Below, piece by piece: positions 40,385 through 49,500 of a stretch of DNA of 56,420 nt (the first letter of the stretch is position 1; every line of letters starts with the position of its first letter). This DNA is from Streptomyces inusitatus (lineage in GTDB: Bacteria > Actinomycetota > Actinomycetes > Streptomycetales > Streptomycetaceae): NCBI RefSeq assembly GCF_014651115.1, contig NZ_BMWG01000034.1:1-56420 (forward strand), written 5' to 3'. Made by a program: the position numbers and the translations under genes. The notes under the pieces are model-generated. The model was given only the letters and a program-made list of their open reading frames with translations, did not search any database and was not told the origin of the DNA.

Positions 40385-42229
40385 TCAGCGCGGCAGTTCG
40401 GCGGCGACGGCGGTCGTCAGGGTCTCGGCCGTCGCGCACAGTTCCCGCTGCGGCCGTTTCCCCCACACCTCAAGCAGTACCAGTTCGACGGCGCTCCCGC
40501 CGGAGGGGTCCCGGTAGTCGCGGTACTCCGTACGGACCACACAGGTGTCGTCGCCGTGGCCCCCGGGTTCGACATGGGCCCGTCTGCCGCCGAGGGTCTT
40601 CGGCCGCCCGCTGCCCGCCGGTTCGTTGTCCCGGCTGAAGACGACATTGACCGCCGTGTCGCCGGCCGTGCTCCGCCAGGCGCACTCCCAGCGGGCGAAG
40701 TCGGCGTCCGGGGGCCGCCAGGCGCCGGCGCGGCGGAGGGCCCCGGTGTCCAGCAGCGCGCAGGCGTCGAGGCGGGCCAGGGACTTCGGGGCGAAGGAGC
40801 CGGGGCGCTCCGGGACGGGGCCCCGGTTGAGGACCGACACCGCGTGCTCGGTCGCGGCCCCGGCGAGCGCGCACAGATCGGGGGCGGGCTCGCGCTCCCG
40901 TCTCGCCGAGATCCAGATCTCATGGCCGTCGGCGAGCCGGAGATTGCGCTCGCACTCGTCCTTCTCGCCCGGCAGCTCGGAGACGACCACCTCGCCGATC
41001 CGTTCCGTACGCGCCCGGGAGCCCAGCTCCGCACGGTCGGCGGAGAAGCTGAGGACCACATCGGCGACCACCGGACCGCCGCGCTCCGCGCTGATCAGCA
41101 CATCGCACCGGTCGAACTCTCCGTAGTCGCCGTCCACTTCGGCATGTCCGTGCCGGGCGAGCGCGTCGAGGCCGAGCAGTGCGCAGGGGTCGGCCCGCCG
41201 GTCGTCGAGCACGGCGGCCACCGGCCCGGGCGGGGGCGGTGCCGTACGGCCGCCGCCCACGACCCCCGTCAGGTCCCACGGTCCGAGCACGGCCACCGCC
41301 GCGACCCCCGCCAGGGCGAGCGCCGTCAGCCCGGCGGCCCTGCCCGACGGTCGCGCGCCGCGTGGCAGCGCACGCGCCCGGAGCGCGGCGAGAGGGCCGC
41401 CCCGGGTCTTCCGCAACCGGCGGCGGACCTCCGGGGGCGGCGGAGTCAACTCCATCAGGAGCTGCCGGACGGCCGCCGCGCCCGGGCGGCGGCGCGGATC
41501 CGCCCTCAGCATCGCCGACAGCGGATCCGTGAGCGGCCCGGCCCTGCGCGGCGGCTCGATCCGGCCCTCGGCCGCCCGGTTCAGATAGGCGAGGGCGTGC
41601 TCCGCCTCCCCGTAGGGCGAGCGGCCCTCGACCGCCGCGTACAGCGACGCGCCGAGCGAGAACACGTCCGACTTGTGGTCGGGCGCCTTCTCCCGCGCCA
41701 CCTCGGGCGGCATGTAGCGGGGTTTCCCCCGTACCCCGGCGCTCTGTGTGGTCTCGCCCCACGCCGCGCGCGAGATCCCGAAGTCCGTGAGCTTGGCGAC
41801 GCCGTCGGGGGTGACGAGGATGTTCTCCGGGGTCACATCGCCGTGCACCACACCCGCGCGGTGCGAGACCGCCAGCGCGTCGGCGATCTGGCAGCCGAGC
41901 GATCCCGCGGCCTCGGGCCCGATCCTGCCCTGCTCCCGGATGATCTCCCGCAGGCTCCGCGAGGGCAGATACTCCATCACGATCCAGCACACGGAGCCGT
42001 CGACGACGAAGTTGAGCACGCTCACGATGTTGGCGTGGTGGAACCGTCCCGCGTTCCGCGCCTCACGCCGGAGCCGTCTCGCGCTCCGCCCGTCCGGGAC
42101 GCGCGCGCACTTGAGCGCGACGTCCCGCTCCAGCAGCTCGTCCCTCGCGAGCCACACAACCCCCATGCCGCCCGCGCCGATCTCCCTGATCAGCCGGTAC
42201 CGGCCGTCGATCCTCCGGTCCTTCTCCAT
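40385..42229 (-). CDS. Membrane Ser/Thr protein kinase
   Basis: The 614-residue protein has a Hanks-type kinase domain (about 10-265): GAGGMGVVW, the Lys in VALKCAR, catalytic loop VVHGDVTPENIL, DFGIS, and GKPRYMPPEV. The loop reads HGD where HRD is usual; the catalytic Asp and Lys remain. One transmembrane segment lies near residue 310, and the external C-terminal about 280 residues contain several Cys and no domain that I recognise. ATG 42229 (MEKDRRIDGRY) is chosen over GTG 42241; no strong ribosome site is seen. The sensor domain outside would suggest envelope signalling. Confidence 0.88.
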   Translation of the reverse strand: MEKDRRIDGRYRLIREIGAGGMGVVWLARDELLERDVALKCARVPDGRSARRLRREARNAGRFHHANIVSVLNFVVDGSVCWIVMEYLPSRSLREIIREQGRIGPEAAGSLGCQIADALAVSHRAGVVHGDVTPENILVTPDGVAKLTDFGISRAAWGETTQSAGVRGKPRYMPPEVAREKAPDHKSDVFSLGASLYAAVEGRSPYGEAEHALAYLNRAAEGRIEPPRRAGPLTDPLSAMLRADPRRRPGAAAVRQLLMELTPPPPEVRRRLRKTRGGPLAALRARALPRGARPSGRAAGLTALALAGVAAVAVLGPWDLTGVVGGGRTAPPPPGPVAAVLDDRRADPCALLGLDALARHGHAEVDGDYGEFDRCDVLISAERGGPVVADVVLSFSADRAELGSRARTERIGEVVVSELPGEKDECERNLRLADGHEIWISARREREPAPDLCALAGAATEHAVSVLNRGPVPERPGSFAPKSLARLDACALLDTGALRRAGAWRPPDADFARWECAWRSTAGDTAVNVVFSRDNEPAGSGRPKTLGGRRAHVEPGGHGDDTCVVRTEYRDYRDPSGGSAVELVLLEVWGKRPQRELCATAETLTTAVAAELPR

Positions 42230-42351
42230 CACCGGTACCACGCCACCGTCACGGCCCCGGCCGTACCCTCAGCCATTCGCATGGCCACGGAGCGTACCGC
42301 CTCCGTAGCAGTGCGGAACCCTGGTCGCCGGGACGGCACCTGAACGAGGGG

Positions 42352-42513
42352 CTACAGCTCCCGGTACATCACACGCGGTGCCACCGGACCGTGCTCGGGA
42401 TGGTCGAACGACGCCGGGACGGCGCCCAGGATCCGGAAGCCGAGCGAGGTCCACAGCCCCACCGCCGGGTTGGTCTCGACGACCGAGTTGAACACCATGA
42501 TCATGGCGGTCGA
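42352..42513 (-). pseudogene. GNAT acetyltransferase fragment, 5' truncated
   Basis: The minus-strand frame ending at the TAG at 42352 reads AMIMVFNSVVETNPAVGLW followed by TSLGFRILGAVPASFDHP, the typical C-terminal part of a GNAT N-acetyltransferase (acetyl-CoA helix and final strand). Upstream of STAMIMV the frame has no match to the fold and no start with a ribosome site. It is a remnant of a larger gene, so this spacer has undergone deletion. Confidence 0.72.
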
Positions 42514-42671
42514 GTCCGCCACACCCCCCGGGAGCGGCGGCGGTCCTCGCGGGCGAGGGCCGGACGCCGTGCGGAAGGTTCCTCCTGAGTGCCAAACCGT
42601 CCGGTTGGGGCACCAATCGAGCGCCGGGCCGCTAGCGTCGTAAGCAGGACCATGATGAACGGGGGTTGGCC

Positions 42672-45545
42672 GTGGTCTACAGCGATCATGAACCGCCGCA
42701 GTGCTCGGGCGGGCACGTGGGCATGTCGACGGGCGCCGGCATCGATGTTCAGCGGAGACTGGAGACCCTGATAAGGGACTTCCGTGCCAATGAGCCGCCG
42801 ATGCCGGTCGTCGTGCTCCACGCGGACGAGGCGTCCGACGACGGAAAAGTCACCAACCTGGTGGAGGAGTTGTACACGGGGCAGGACACGCACGGCACCC
42901 GCTGCGCCGTCGTACCCGCGCAGCAGGAGGGACCGACCGAGGTGCGGCGGGCGGCCGGACTCGTCCGCGAGCTGGGGGATCCGAGGCGGTGGGACAGCCG
43001 GCACTCGATCTACCGGCGGTACGCCTTCCCCCGGCTGCGTCTGGTGCGCGCGATCGAGGACGCCGTGGGCGAGCTGGACGCGGACTGGCCGCAGGCGCCT
43101 TCGGCGGCGGGCTCCCGGGGGAGCCCGCCAGACCCGGCGCAGCAGCTGCTGGACCAGCTCGCGCGGCAGCGCTGGCGGCCGAAGGGCGCGGCCCGCTGGA
43201 GCAGTGGGCTGCGCATGTTCGACATGGCGCACATCCTGCCCGCGAGCCTGGTCGCGGTGCTCGCCGCGCTGCTAGCCCGGAGTCACTGGTCGGTGGCGCT
43301 GGCCTCGGGCACCGGGTTTCTGCTGCTGCTGGTGGTGCTCGACAATGTGCTGCCGGGACGGGCTCCGATCTTTCTGTGGCTGCGCAGGGAGAGCCGCTGG
43401 TTCATGACGACGACGTTCCTCAGGGCGGCGGCGCGCGGCCGGCCGACCGATGTCTCGCTGTTGCGGCCCGCCCGTTCCTGGAACGCGATCTCGGCGCGGG
43501 CGTACGACGTGGCGGAAGCCCTCAAGTCGGGGGACGACTTCCAGCTCCAGCTCTATGTACTCGCCCTGTTCGAGGATCTGCGGGACAACCACCGCCGGTG
43601 GAGCTGGGATCTGCGCGGGTTCAAACGGCCGCGTCCGCCCGCGCTCTTCCTGCCGCAGCTGACCGAGGCGAACGGCGGGATCGAGCTGATCAAGGCGGTC
43701 AGCGATGTCCGCAGTCGGCGCAGTGAGCTGGATCCGCTGCTGATCGTGGCGGCGGCGCGGGGGGCCGATGTGCCGAGGCTCCAGCGCAGTGTCATCCAGG
43801 GGCCGGGCGGTACGCCGCAGACCTGGTACCACGAGTGGGCGCGGAATCTGCGGGCCGGGCAGTCGCCGAGCCGGGAGCTGGCCGAGCTGCCGTGGGTGCT
43901 GAAGGTGGCGCTGCCCAGCGGCCGGCTGGTGCCGGTGGAGGGGCTCCGGCACTGTGTACGGACTCCGTCCCGGCCGACCGTGGCCCGGCTGGTGTGGTCG
44001 CTGCACGCCATGGGACTGGTGGGGGTCCTCCTCACGGCGGGGCTGGCTGTGCGGGCGGAGACACTGCACGACCGGCACTGCTCGGCTTCGCTGCTGAGCG
44101 CCAATGAGGACACGGTGAAACGGTCCGTTCCCCATGGCAGGACGGAGTGCGTGGGCATCGCCACCGGGGATGTGCGGTTCGGCGACTGGGTGCCCAAGGA
44201 GAAGGCGGAGGACCAGAAGGGGGGCCGGCGGCCCGGTTGGAGCCTGGCGGACCTGGAGCGGGCCATCAAGAAGGCCAATGCGAAGGTCATGGGCCGGCGT
44301 GACAGCGAGTACGTCACGATCGTCTACGCCGGACCGCTGAGCGCCGACCCGGAAGGCGGATCCTCCCCACTGAAGGGCATCGAGGAGCTGGCGGGCGTGC
44401 ATCTGGCTCAGTCCGTCATCAATGAGAACTCCCCTGTCGGACTGCGGGTCCTGATCGCCAACGGCGGCGTGGACATGCTGCACCAGAAGGAGATGGCGGA
44501 GGCCGTCGCCGCGTACGCGGACAGGGACCGGACCCTGGTGGGCGTCGTGGGCAACGGGCGGAATCTGGAGTCCAGCAAGGACGCGACCAGGATCCTGCGG
44601 AACGCGGATCTGGCGGTGGTCTCGGGAACCAACTCCGCCACGAAGCTGGCACAGGAGTTCGGCAACTGGTTCAGTCTGGCGGCGACCGACGAGTGGCAGG
44701 TCGAGCAGTTGGGGCTGATCGCGTCCCAGCTGCGGAAGCCCCACCGACGGCAGCAGCATGCGGTCGTCCTCACCCAGGAGGACGGGAACGCCGATGATCT
44801 GTACACGAAGGAGCAGGCGGAGTTCGCCATGCGCATGCTGAAAGACCAGGGCTTCGAGCGGGAGCAGAAGCGGTACGCGGTCAAAGGGGGCAAGCCCGAA
44901 CTGCTCTCCGGCTCGGAGGGAATCTGCGGCGGGGGTAGCGGGTCGACCGTGATCTACTTCGCGGGCCGGGTGGAGCACCTGGGCCCGCTGATGAACCAGC
45001 TCGACACTGATTCGGGGTGCGAGAATCAGGACATCTCCATCCTCGGCGGCGACGATCTGTCGAAGGCCGACTTCTCCCCGAACGGGGTCGGGGTCGGTTC
45101 GGAGGTGACGCTGTACCACTCGGTCCTGGCCGAGCTGGAGCGGGCGGAGGAGCAGACGGCCTTCTACCAGGAGGCCGCCAAGCACCTTCCCGGGCTGTCC
45201 TCCCAGCGCCTCTCCCCCACGACCCCGGTGCTGGCCAGCGGTCAGACGGCGCTGGCGCACGACGCGACCCGGGCCCTGCATGCGGCGGCGACCCGCTCCG
45301 GCGGCTCGCACACCCGCGCCGAGACCTGGGTGAACCTCCGGACGGTCCGGCTCTCGGGGATGGCGACGGGCACGATCGACTTCACCGGAGCGACGCCGTA
45401 CAAGAACCGCAAGGGCCACAGCATCGCGCTGAAGGAGGTGCGGCGCGGCGACAGCGTGAGCTCACGCTCACGGGTGCTGTGCAGCAGGCTCGCGGGGAAC
45501 ACCCAGCCGCTCACGGAGAAGGAGTGCGCGATCCGGAAGAAGTGA
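42672..45545 (+). CDS. Membrane protein with extracellular periplasmic-binding-like domain
   Basis: This 957-residue protein has a layout I do not recognise as a characterised family. An N-terminal cytoplasmic part of about 180 residues is followed by two membrane segments (about 185-225), a second cytoplasmic part, a third membrane segment (about 445-465; GLVGVLLTAGLAVRA), and an extracellular C-terminal half like the type I periplasmic-binding fold of amino-acid receptors (VTIVYAGPLSA, ELAGVHLAQSVINENS, VVGVVGNGRNLESS). GTG 42672 has GGGGG upstream; ATG 42723 is also possible. It could be a receptor that passes ligand binding to the cytoplasmic part. No ABC permease or ATPase is adjacent. 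Confidence 0.65.
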   Translation: MVYSDHEPPQCSGGHVGMSTGAGIDVQRRLETLIRDFRANEPPMPVVVLHADEASDDGKVTNLVEELYTGQDTHGTRCAVVPAQQEGPTEVRRAAGLVRELGDPRRWDSRHSIYRRYAFPRLRLVRAIEDAVGELDADWPQAPSAAGSRGSPPDPAQQLLDQLARQRWRPKGAARWSSGLRMFDMAHILPASLVAVLAALLARSHWSVALASGTGFLLLLVVLDNVLPGRAPIFLWLRRESRWFMTTTFLRAAARGRPTDVSLLRPARSWNAISARAYDVAEALKSGDDFQLQLYVLALFEDLRDNHRRWSWDLRGFKRPRPPALFLPQLTEANGGIELIKAVSDVRSRRSELDPLLIVAAARGADVPRLQRSVIQGPGGTPQTWYHEWARNLRAGQSPSRELAELPWVLKVALPSGRLVPVEGLRHCVRTPSRPTVARLVWSLHAMGLVGVLLTAGLAVRAETLHDRHCSASLLSANEDTVKRSVPHGRTECVGIATGDVRFGDWVPKEKAEDQKGGRRPGWSLADLERAIKKANAKVMGRRDSEYVTIVYAGPLSADPEGGSSPLKGIEELAGVHLAQSVINENSPVGLRVLIANGGVDMLHQKEMAEAVAAYADRDRTLVGVVGNGRNLESSKDATRILRNADLAVVSGTNSATKLAQEFGNWFSLAATDEWQVEQLGLIASQLRKPHRRQQHAVVLTQEDGNADDLYTKEQAEFAMRMLKDQGFEREQKRYAVKGGKPELLSGSEGICGGGSGSTVIYFAGRVEHLGPLMNQLDTDSGCENQDISILGGDDLSKADFSPNGVGVGSEVTLYHSVLAELERAEEQTAFYQEAAKHLPGLSSQRLSPTTPVLASGQTALAHDATRALHAAATRSGGSHTRAETWVNLRTVRLSGMATGTIDFTGATPYKNRKGHSIALKEVRRGDSVSSRSRVLCSRLAGNTQPLTEKECAIRKK

Positions 45546-45586
45546 ACGCGGGGTCAGCTCCGGGCGGACCCGAGGGCTTTTGACAC

Positions 45587-45625
45587 GGGGGCGCGGGTCG
45601 TGCGCGGTGCACGGCGCGCGCCCCC
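45587..45625 (+). terminator. Terminator after the binding-domain gene
   Basis: GGGGGCGCG pairs with CGCGCCCCC, with further pairing inside, and a CTTTTC tail follows. It lies 42 bp behind the stop of the preceding gene. Confidence 0.75.
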
Positions 45626-45709
45626 CGCTTTTCACCATTAATCCGACCAGCCAACCCCATGATCGAACCGACGAGTTCAAGACATCAACAAACCTCCTCA
45701 ATTCCTCTG

Positions 45710-45739
45710 TTGAACCGTCTCACCAGGCCAAGATAAGGT
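45710..45739 (+). promoter_or_regulatory. Sigma-70 (HrdB-like) promoter of the LuxR-type gene
   Basis: TTGAAC, an 18-base spacer, then TAAGGT, ending 81 bp before the ATG at 45820. The surrounding DNA is relatively AT-rich. Confidence 0.6.
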
Positions 45740-45819
45740 CAACGCGGCCTACAGGCTTGGAAATACCGGCAAAGAGTGAATACCGAGATTGATTCAGGAG
45801 CCGGCACAGAGGAGGAGCG

Positions 45820-46515
45820 ATGAAGGGGCACGGCAGAGTGAAGGTCCTTCTCGTCTGCGAGAATGAGTTGGAACGTGCCGGACTGAGCGCCATACTCAAC
45901 AATGACCGTGAGATATCGGTCATCGGAGAAGTGAGTGCCCTCTCGGAAGCCCCAAGGTCTGCCGAACAATTCAGACCGGACATCATCCTCTGTAGCTACC
46001 ACGAATTCTCGGCGCACACCTTGAAGATCGCCGAGCAGGTCGCCATGCAGTCCAAGAGCGGTATACCCATATATATGATATTCCTGGCCACTTTCCCGGG
46101 GGACCAGGTCATCAACCTGCTCCGCATCGGCAGATGCACGGTTCTGGACCGGCGGATCAGCCCGACCGAACTCATTGCGGCCATCCGGGTCAGCATCGCC
46201 GGATACACCCCGGTAAAAGATGATGTCGTGGGAAATCTGGCCCGCGCTTCGGTGGCCCTCAAGGGAGGCGACCACAGCAGCAGGGAACATCTCCTCTCCC
46301 TGACCAGACGGGAGCGGAACGTCTTTGAACTCATGGTCCAGGGTCTTTCCAACCCGGAGATAGCGGCCTGGCTCAAGGTGGCGGAGTCCACCGTCAAATC
46401 GCATGTTCAGGGAATTCTGAGCAAACTCGATGTACGCGATCGGGTCCAGGCCGTCATCTACGCCTACGAAGCGGGAATCGTCAGCCGGCCGTCCCAGCGG
46501 GAATCCCGGAGATAG
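45820..46515 (+). CDS. LuxR-type regulator with degenerate receiver
   Basis: The 231-residue protein has a NarL/LuxR output domain (LTRRERNVFELMVQGLSNPEIA and KVAESTVKSHV) and an N-terminal receiver-like domain. The receiver lacks the residues for phosphorylation: the usual acidic pair is CE in LLVCENE, the phosphoacceptor site in PDIILCSYHE is Ser, and the Lys site is Arg (LDRRISP). It should work without phosphorylation, perhaps by ligand binding as in other atypical regulators. ATG 45820 follows AGGAGG. It converges on the PKS gene and is the likely regulator of the second cluster. Confidence 0.88.
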   Translation: MKGHGRVKVLLVCENELERAGLSAILNNDREISVIGEVSALSEAPRSAEQFRPDIILCSYHEFSAHTLKIAEQVAMQSKSGIPIYMIFLATFPGDQVINLLRIGRCTVLDRRISPTELIAAIRVSIAGYTPVKDDVVGNLARASVALKGGDHSSREHLLSLTRRERNVFELMVQGLSNPEIAAWLKVAESTVKSHVQGILSKLDVRDRVQAVIYAYEAGIVSRPSQRESRR

Positions 46516-46526
46516 GCGAGCGGCCG

Positions 46527-46557
46527 GCGGGCCCGGGGCAGTGCGTCCCGGGCCCGC
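46527..46557. terminator. Bidirectional terminator, LuxR-type gene / PKS gene
   Basis: GCGGGCCCGGG and CCCGGGCCCGC form a perfect 11-bp stem around nine bases. It fills most of the 64-bp gap between the converging genes. Confidence 0.85.
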
Positions 46558-46579
46558 TCCTCTGGCCGGCGGCCTCCGC

Positions 46580-49500
46580 TCAGGCCCGGCCGGCCAGTTC
46601 GTCGGTGATGAAATCCGCCAGATCGGTGAGGCTCTGCCCGCCGAGCATTCTCGCCATCGGCACCATCACCCCGTACTCCCGCTGCACCTGGCTCCGCACC
46701 TCGGTGGCCATCAGCGAGTCGAGCCCCTGACGGTTCAGCGGTTTGCGGTCGTGCAGCCGCCGCGTGGGCAGAGCCAGCACCTTCGCGATCCGCTGGGTCA
46801 AGAACGCCCGGACCGTGCCCGGGTCGCCGTCCGACCCGGGGCCTTCTGGCCCGGGCGACGGCACGGCGGCCTCGGTTACGGCTTCGGCTTCGGCTTCGGC
46901 GACACTCGCCACCGGGACCGGGACCGGGACCGGCGGGGGCGGGGGCGGGGGCGGGGGCGGGCCCATCTCGGTGACCAGCTCCCGCAGCAGCGGATCCCGG
47001 GCCGCGTCGGGGTACGCGGCGCTCCAGCGGCCCCAGTCGGCGGCGAGCACCGTGAGCTGCGCCGCCCGGCTTCCCCAGATGCTCTGGAGCAGCCCGATCC
47101 CCTCCTCGGGGGTGAAGCTCTCGATCCCCCTCGGCGCGAGACTCCGCTCGTGCTCATCGTCGTACCGGGCCACCATCCCGACCGACGACCAGAACCCCCA
47201 GTTGACCGAGAGCGCGGGCAGCCCCAGGTCGCGCCGGTGGTGCGCCAGTGCGTCGAGACCCGCGTTGGCCGCCGCGTACGCGCCCAGCATCGGGGAGCCG
47301 AGAACCGCCGACGCGGAGGAGAAGAGCACGAAGAAGTCGAGCGGAGACCCTTCGAGCAGCCGGTGCAGATTCCACGCCCCGGTGACCTTCGGCCCGATCA
47401 TGGCGTCGAACTGCTCGGGTTCCGTCTCGGCGGCCGAGGCCAGCTCGATGACCCCGGCGGCGTGGAGGACACCCCGTACCGGCGGCAGACCGGCGCTTTC
47501 GTGCTCCCCGAACACCGCGCGCAGCGCGTCCTCGTCGGCCACGTCGACCGCGTGGTACGCGACGCGCGCACCGCCGCGCTCCAGCTCGCGCAGGAGCCCG
47601 GCCCGGTCGCCGAGCGGAGAGCGGCCCAGCAGGATCAGCTCCCGGGCACCACGCTCCACCAGCCAGGCGGCCAGCTTCAGCCCGATGCCGCCGAGCCCGC
47701 CGGTGACCACATAGGCGCCGTCGGACACCAGCACGGGACCGCCGTCGCCGGACGGGAGGACTGCGGCCGACGCGGCGGCGGGGACGGGGACGGGGACGGG
47801 GACGGGGACGGCCGGAACGGCGGCGGGCTCCTCGGTATCGTCCAGGCGCACCAGGACCTTGCCGATGTGCTGGGCCCGTGCCATCCGCCGGAACGCCGCC
47901 TCGACATCGGCGATGCCGTACTCCTCGTACGGCAGCGGCTCCACCGCCCGGCCCTCGACGAGTTCGAGTACGCGCTCCAGCAGTTCGCCCGCCCGCCGGG
48001 GCCGGTGCCGGAGCATGTCGACAAGGTCCATCGAGAAGAACGCCAGATTCTTCGAGAACGGCAGCAGCCCGATCGAGCTGTTCTCGATCAGATCCTTCTT
48101 GCTGAGTTCCACATAGCGTCCGTACGGCGCGAGGACGGAGAGGCTCCGGGGGATCGCGTCCCCCGCGAGGGAGTTGAGGACGACATCCACCCCATCGCCC
48201 CGGGTGGCCGCCGCCACCTCGTCGGCGAACGCCGTCGACCGGGAGTCGAAGACGTGCTTCACACCGAGGGTCTTCAGCAGCGCGCGCTTTCGCGGGCTGC
48301 CCGCCGTCGCGTAGATCTCCGCACCGCGCCACCGGGCGAGCTGGATCGCGGCCAGCCCCACGCCACCGGTCGCCGAGTGGATCAGGACCCGCTCCCCGGG
48401 GGCCAGTCTCGCCAGCTCGCACAGTCCGTAGTACGCGGTGAGATACGCCGCCGGGAGGGTGAGCGCCTCCTCGGCCGTGAGCCGGGCCGGGATCCTGCCC
48501 ACCAGATGGGCGCTGGTGACCACATGGCTGGCGAGGGCCCCCTCGGAGAGCGCGACGACCTCGTCGCCGGGGAGCAGCCCCGCCACGCCGTCGCCGAGTT
48601 CCGTGATGACGCCCACGCACTCCCAGCCCAGGGGGGCCGCGTCGCCGAGGCCGGGGTACGCGCCCATCGCCGTCAGCACGTCCCGGTAGTTGAGAGCCGT
48701 CCGGGTGACCCGGATCGCGACCTCGCCCGGACCGGGCGCGCGCCGCTCCACCGGTACGGGGCCCAGCTCGTCCAGCAGGCCCGCCGTGCGGCTGCGGACC
48801 TCGAAAGCCGGCGGAAGCACGGCGGGCGCGGTGACGGCGGTGACGGGCTCCGGGGCCAGGGCCGGGGCCAGGGCCGGGGCCGGGGCCGGGGCCAGGGCCG
48901 GAGTGTGCGCCACCAGCCGGGCCGTGTACCGCCGGCCGCCCCGGAAGGCGATCTGGTTCTCGCCGTCGTCCTGGGCGAGCAGTTCCGCGCCCAGCAGTCC
49001 GGCGGCCCCCCTTCCGGCCCCGGCGGGCAGGTCGATCAGGACGCAGCGCGCCGAGCCCCGCTCCTGGATCAGCGAGCGGCCCAGGCCCCACACCGTCGCC
49101 TGGCCCACCGACATCCCACCCGGGTGGTCCGGCAGCCGCTGCGCGCCCTCGGTCACCAGCCACAGCCCGCTCCCGTACCACGGCGTCCCCTCCAGGGCCC
49201 GGGTCAGACGCAGCACGCTGTGCCCGCCCAGCCGTGCCGCCGAGGCCGTCGCCCCGGCCGCGCTCCCCCCGAGGGGGCCGGGGTCGCGGGCGTCCCGTGA
49301 CCACAGATGGACGATGCCCTCGCAACGGCTGTCGCCGACCTCCCCGCGCACCTCCGCGAGGAGTTCGCGATAGTCGTCGGGGCCGGTCTCGTACCGGTCC
49401 GGGGCCCTCTTGGCGAGCGCCGCGCCCGATGTCACGACGATCACACGGCCGCCGAGCATGCCCTTGAGGGTGTCGGCGGTGTCGCTCCGGTCGGCGAGAA

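Noticed and set aside
46430..49300. Long plus-strand frame opposite the PKS (also 50123-52906)
   Set aside because: Codon shadow of the PKS; the translation has no domain and no ribosome site.
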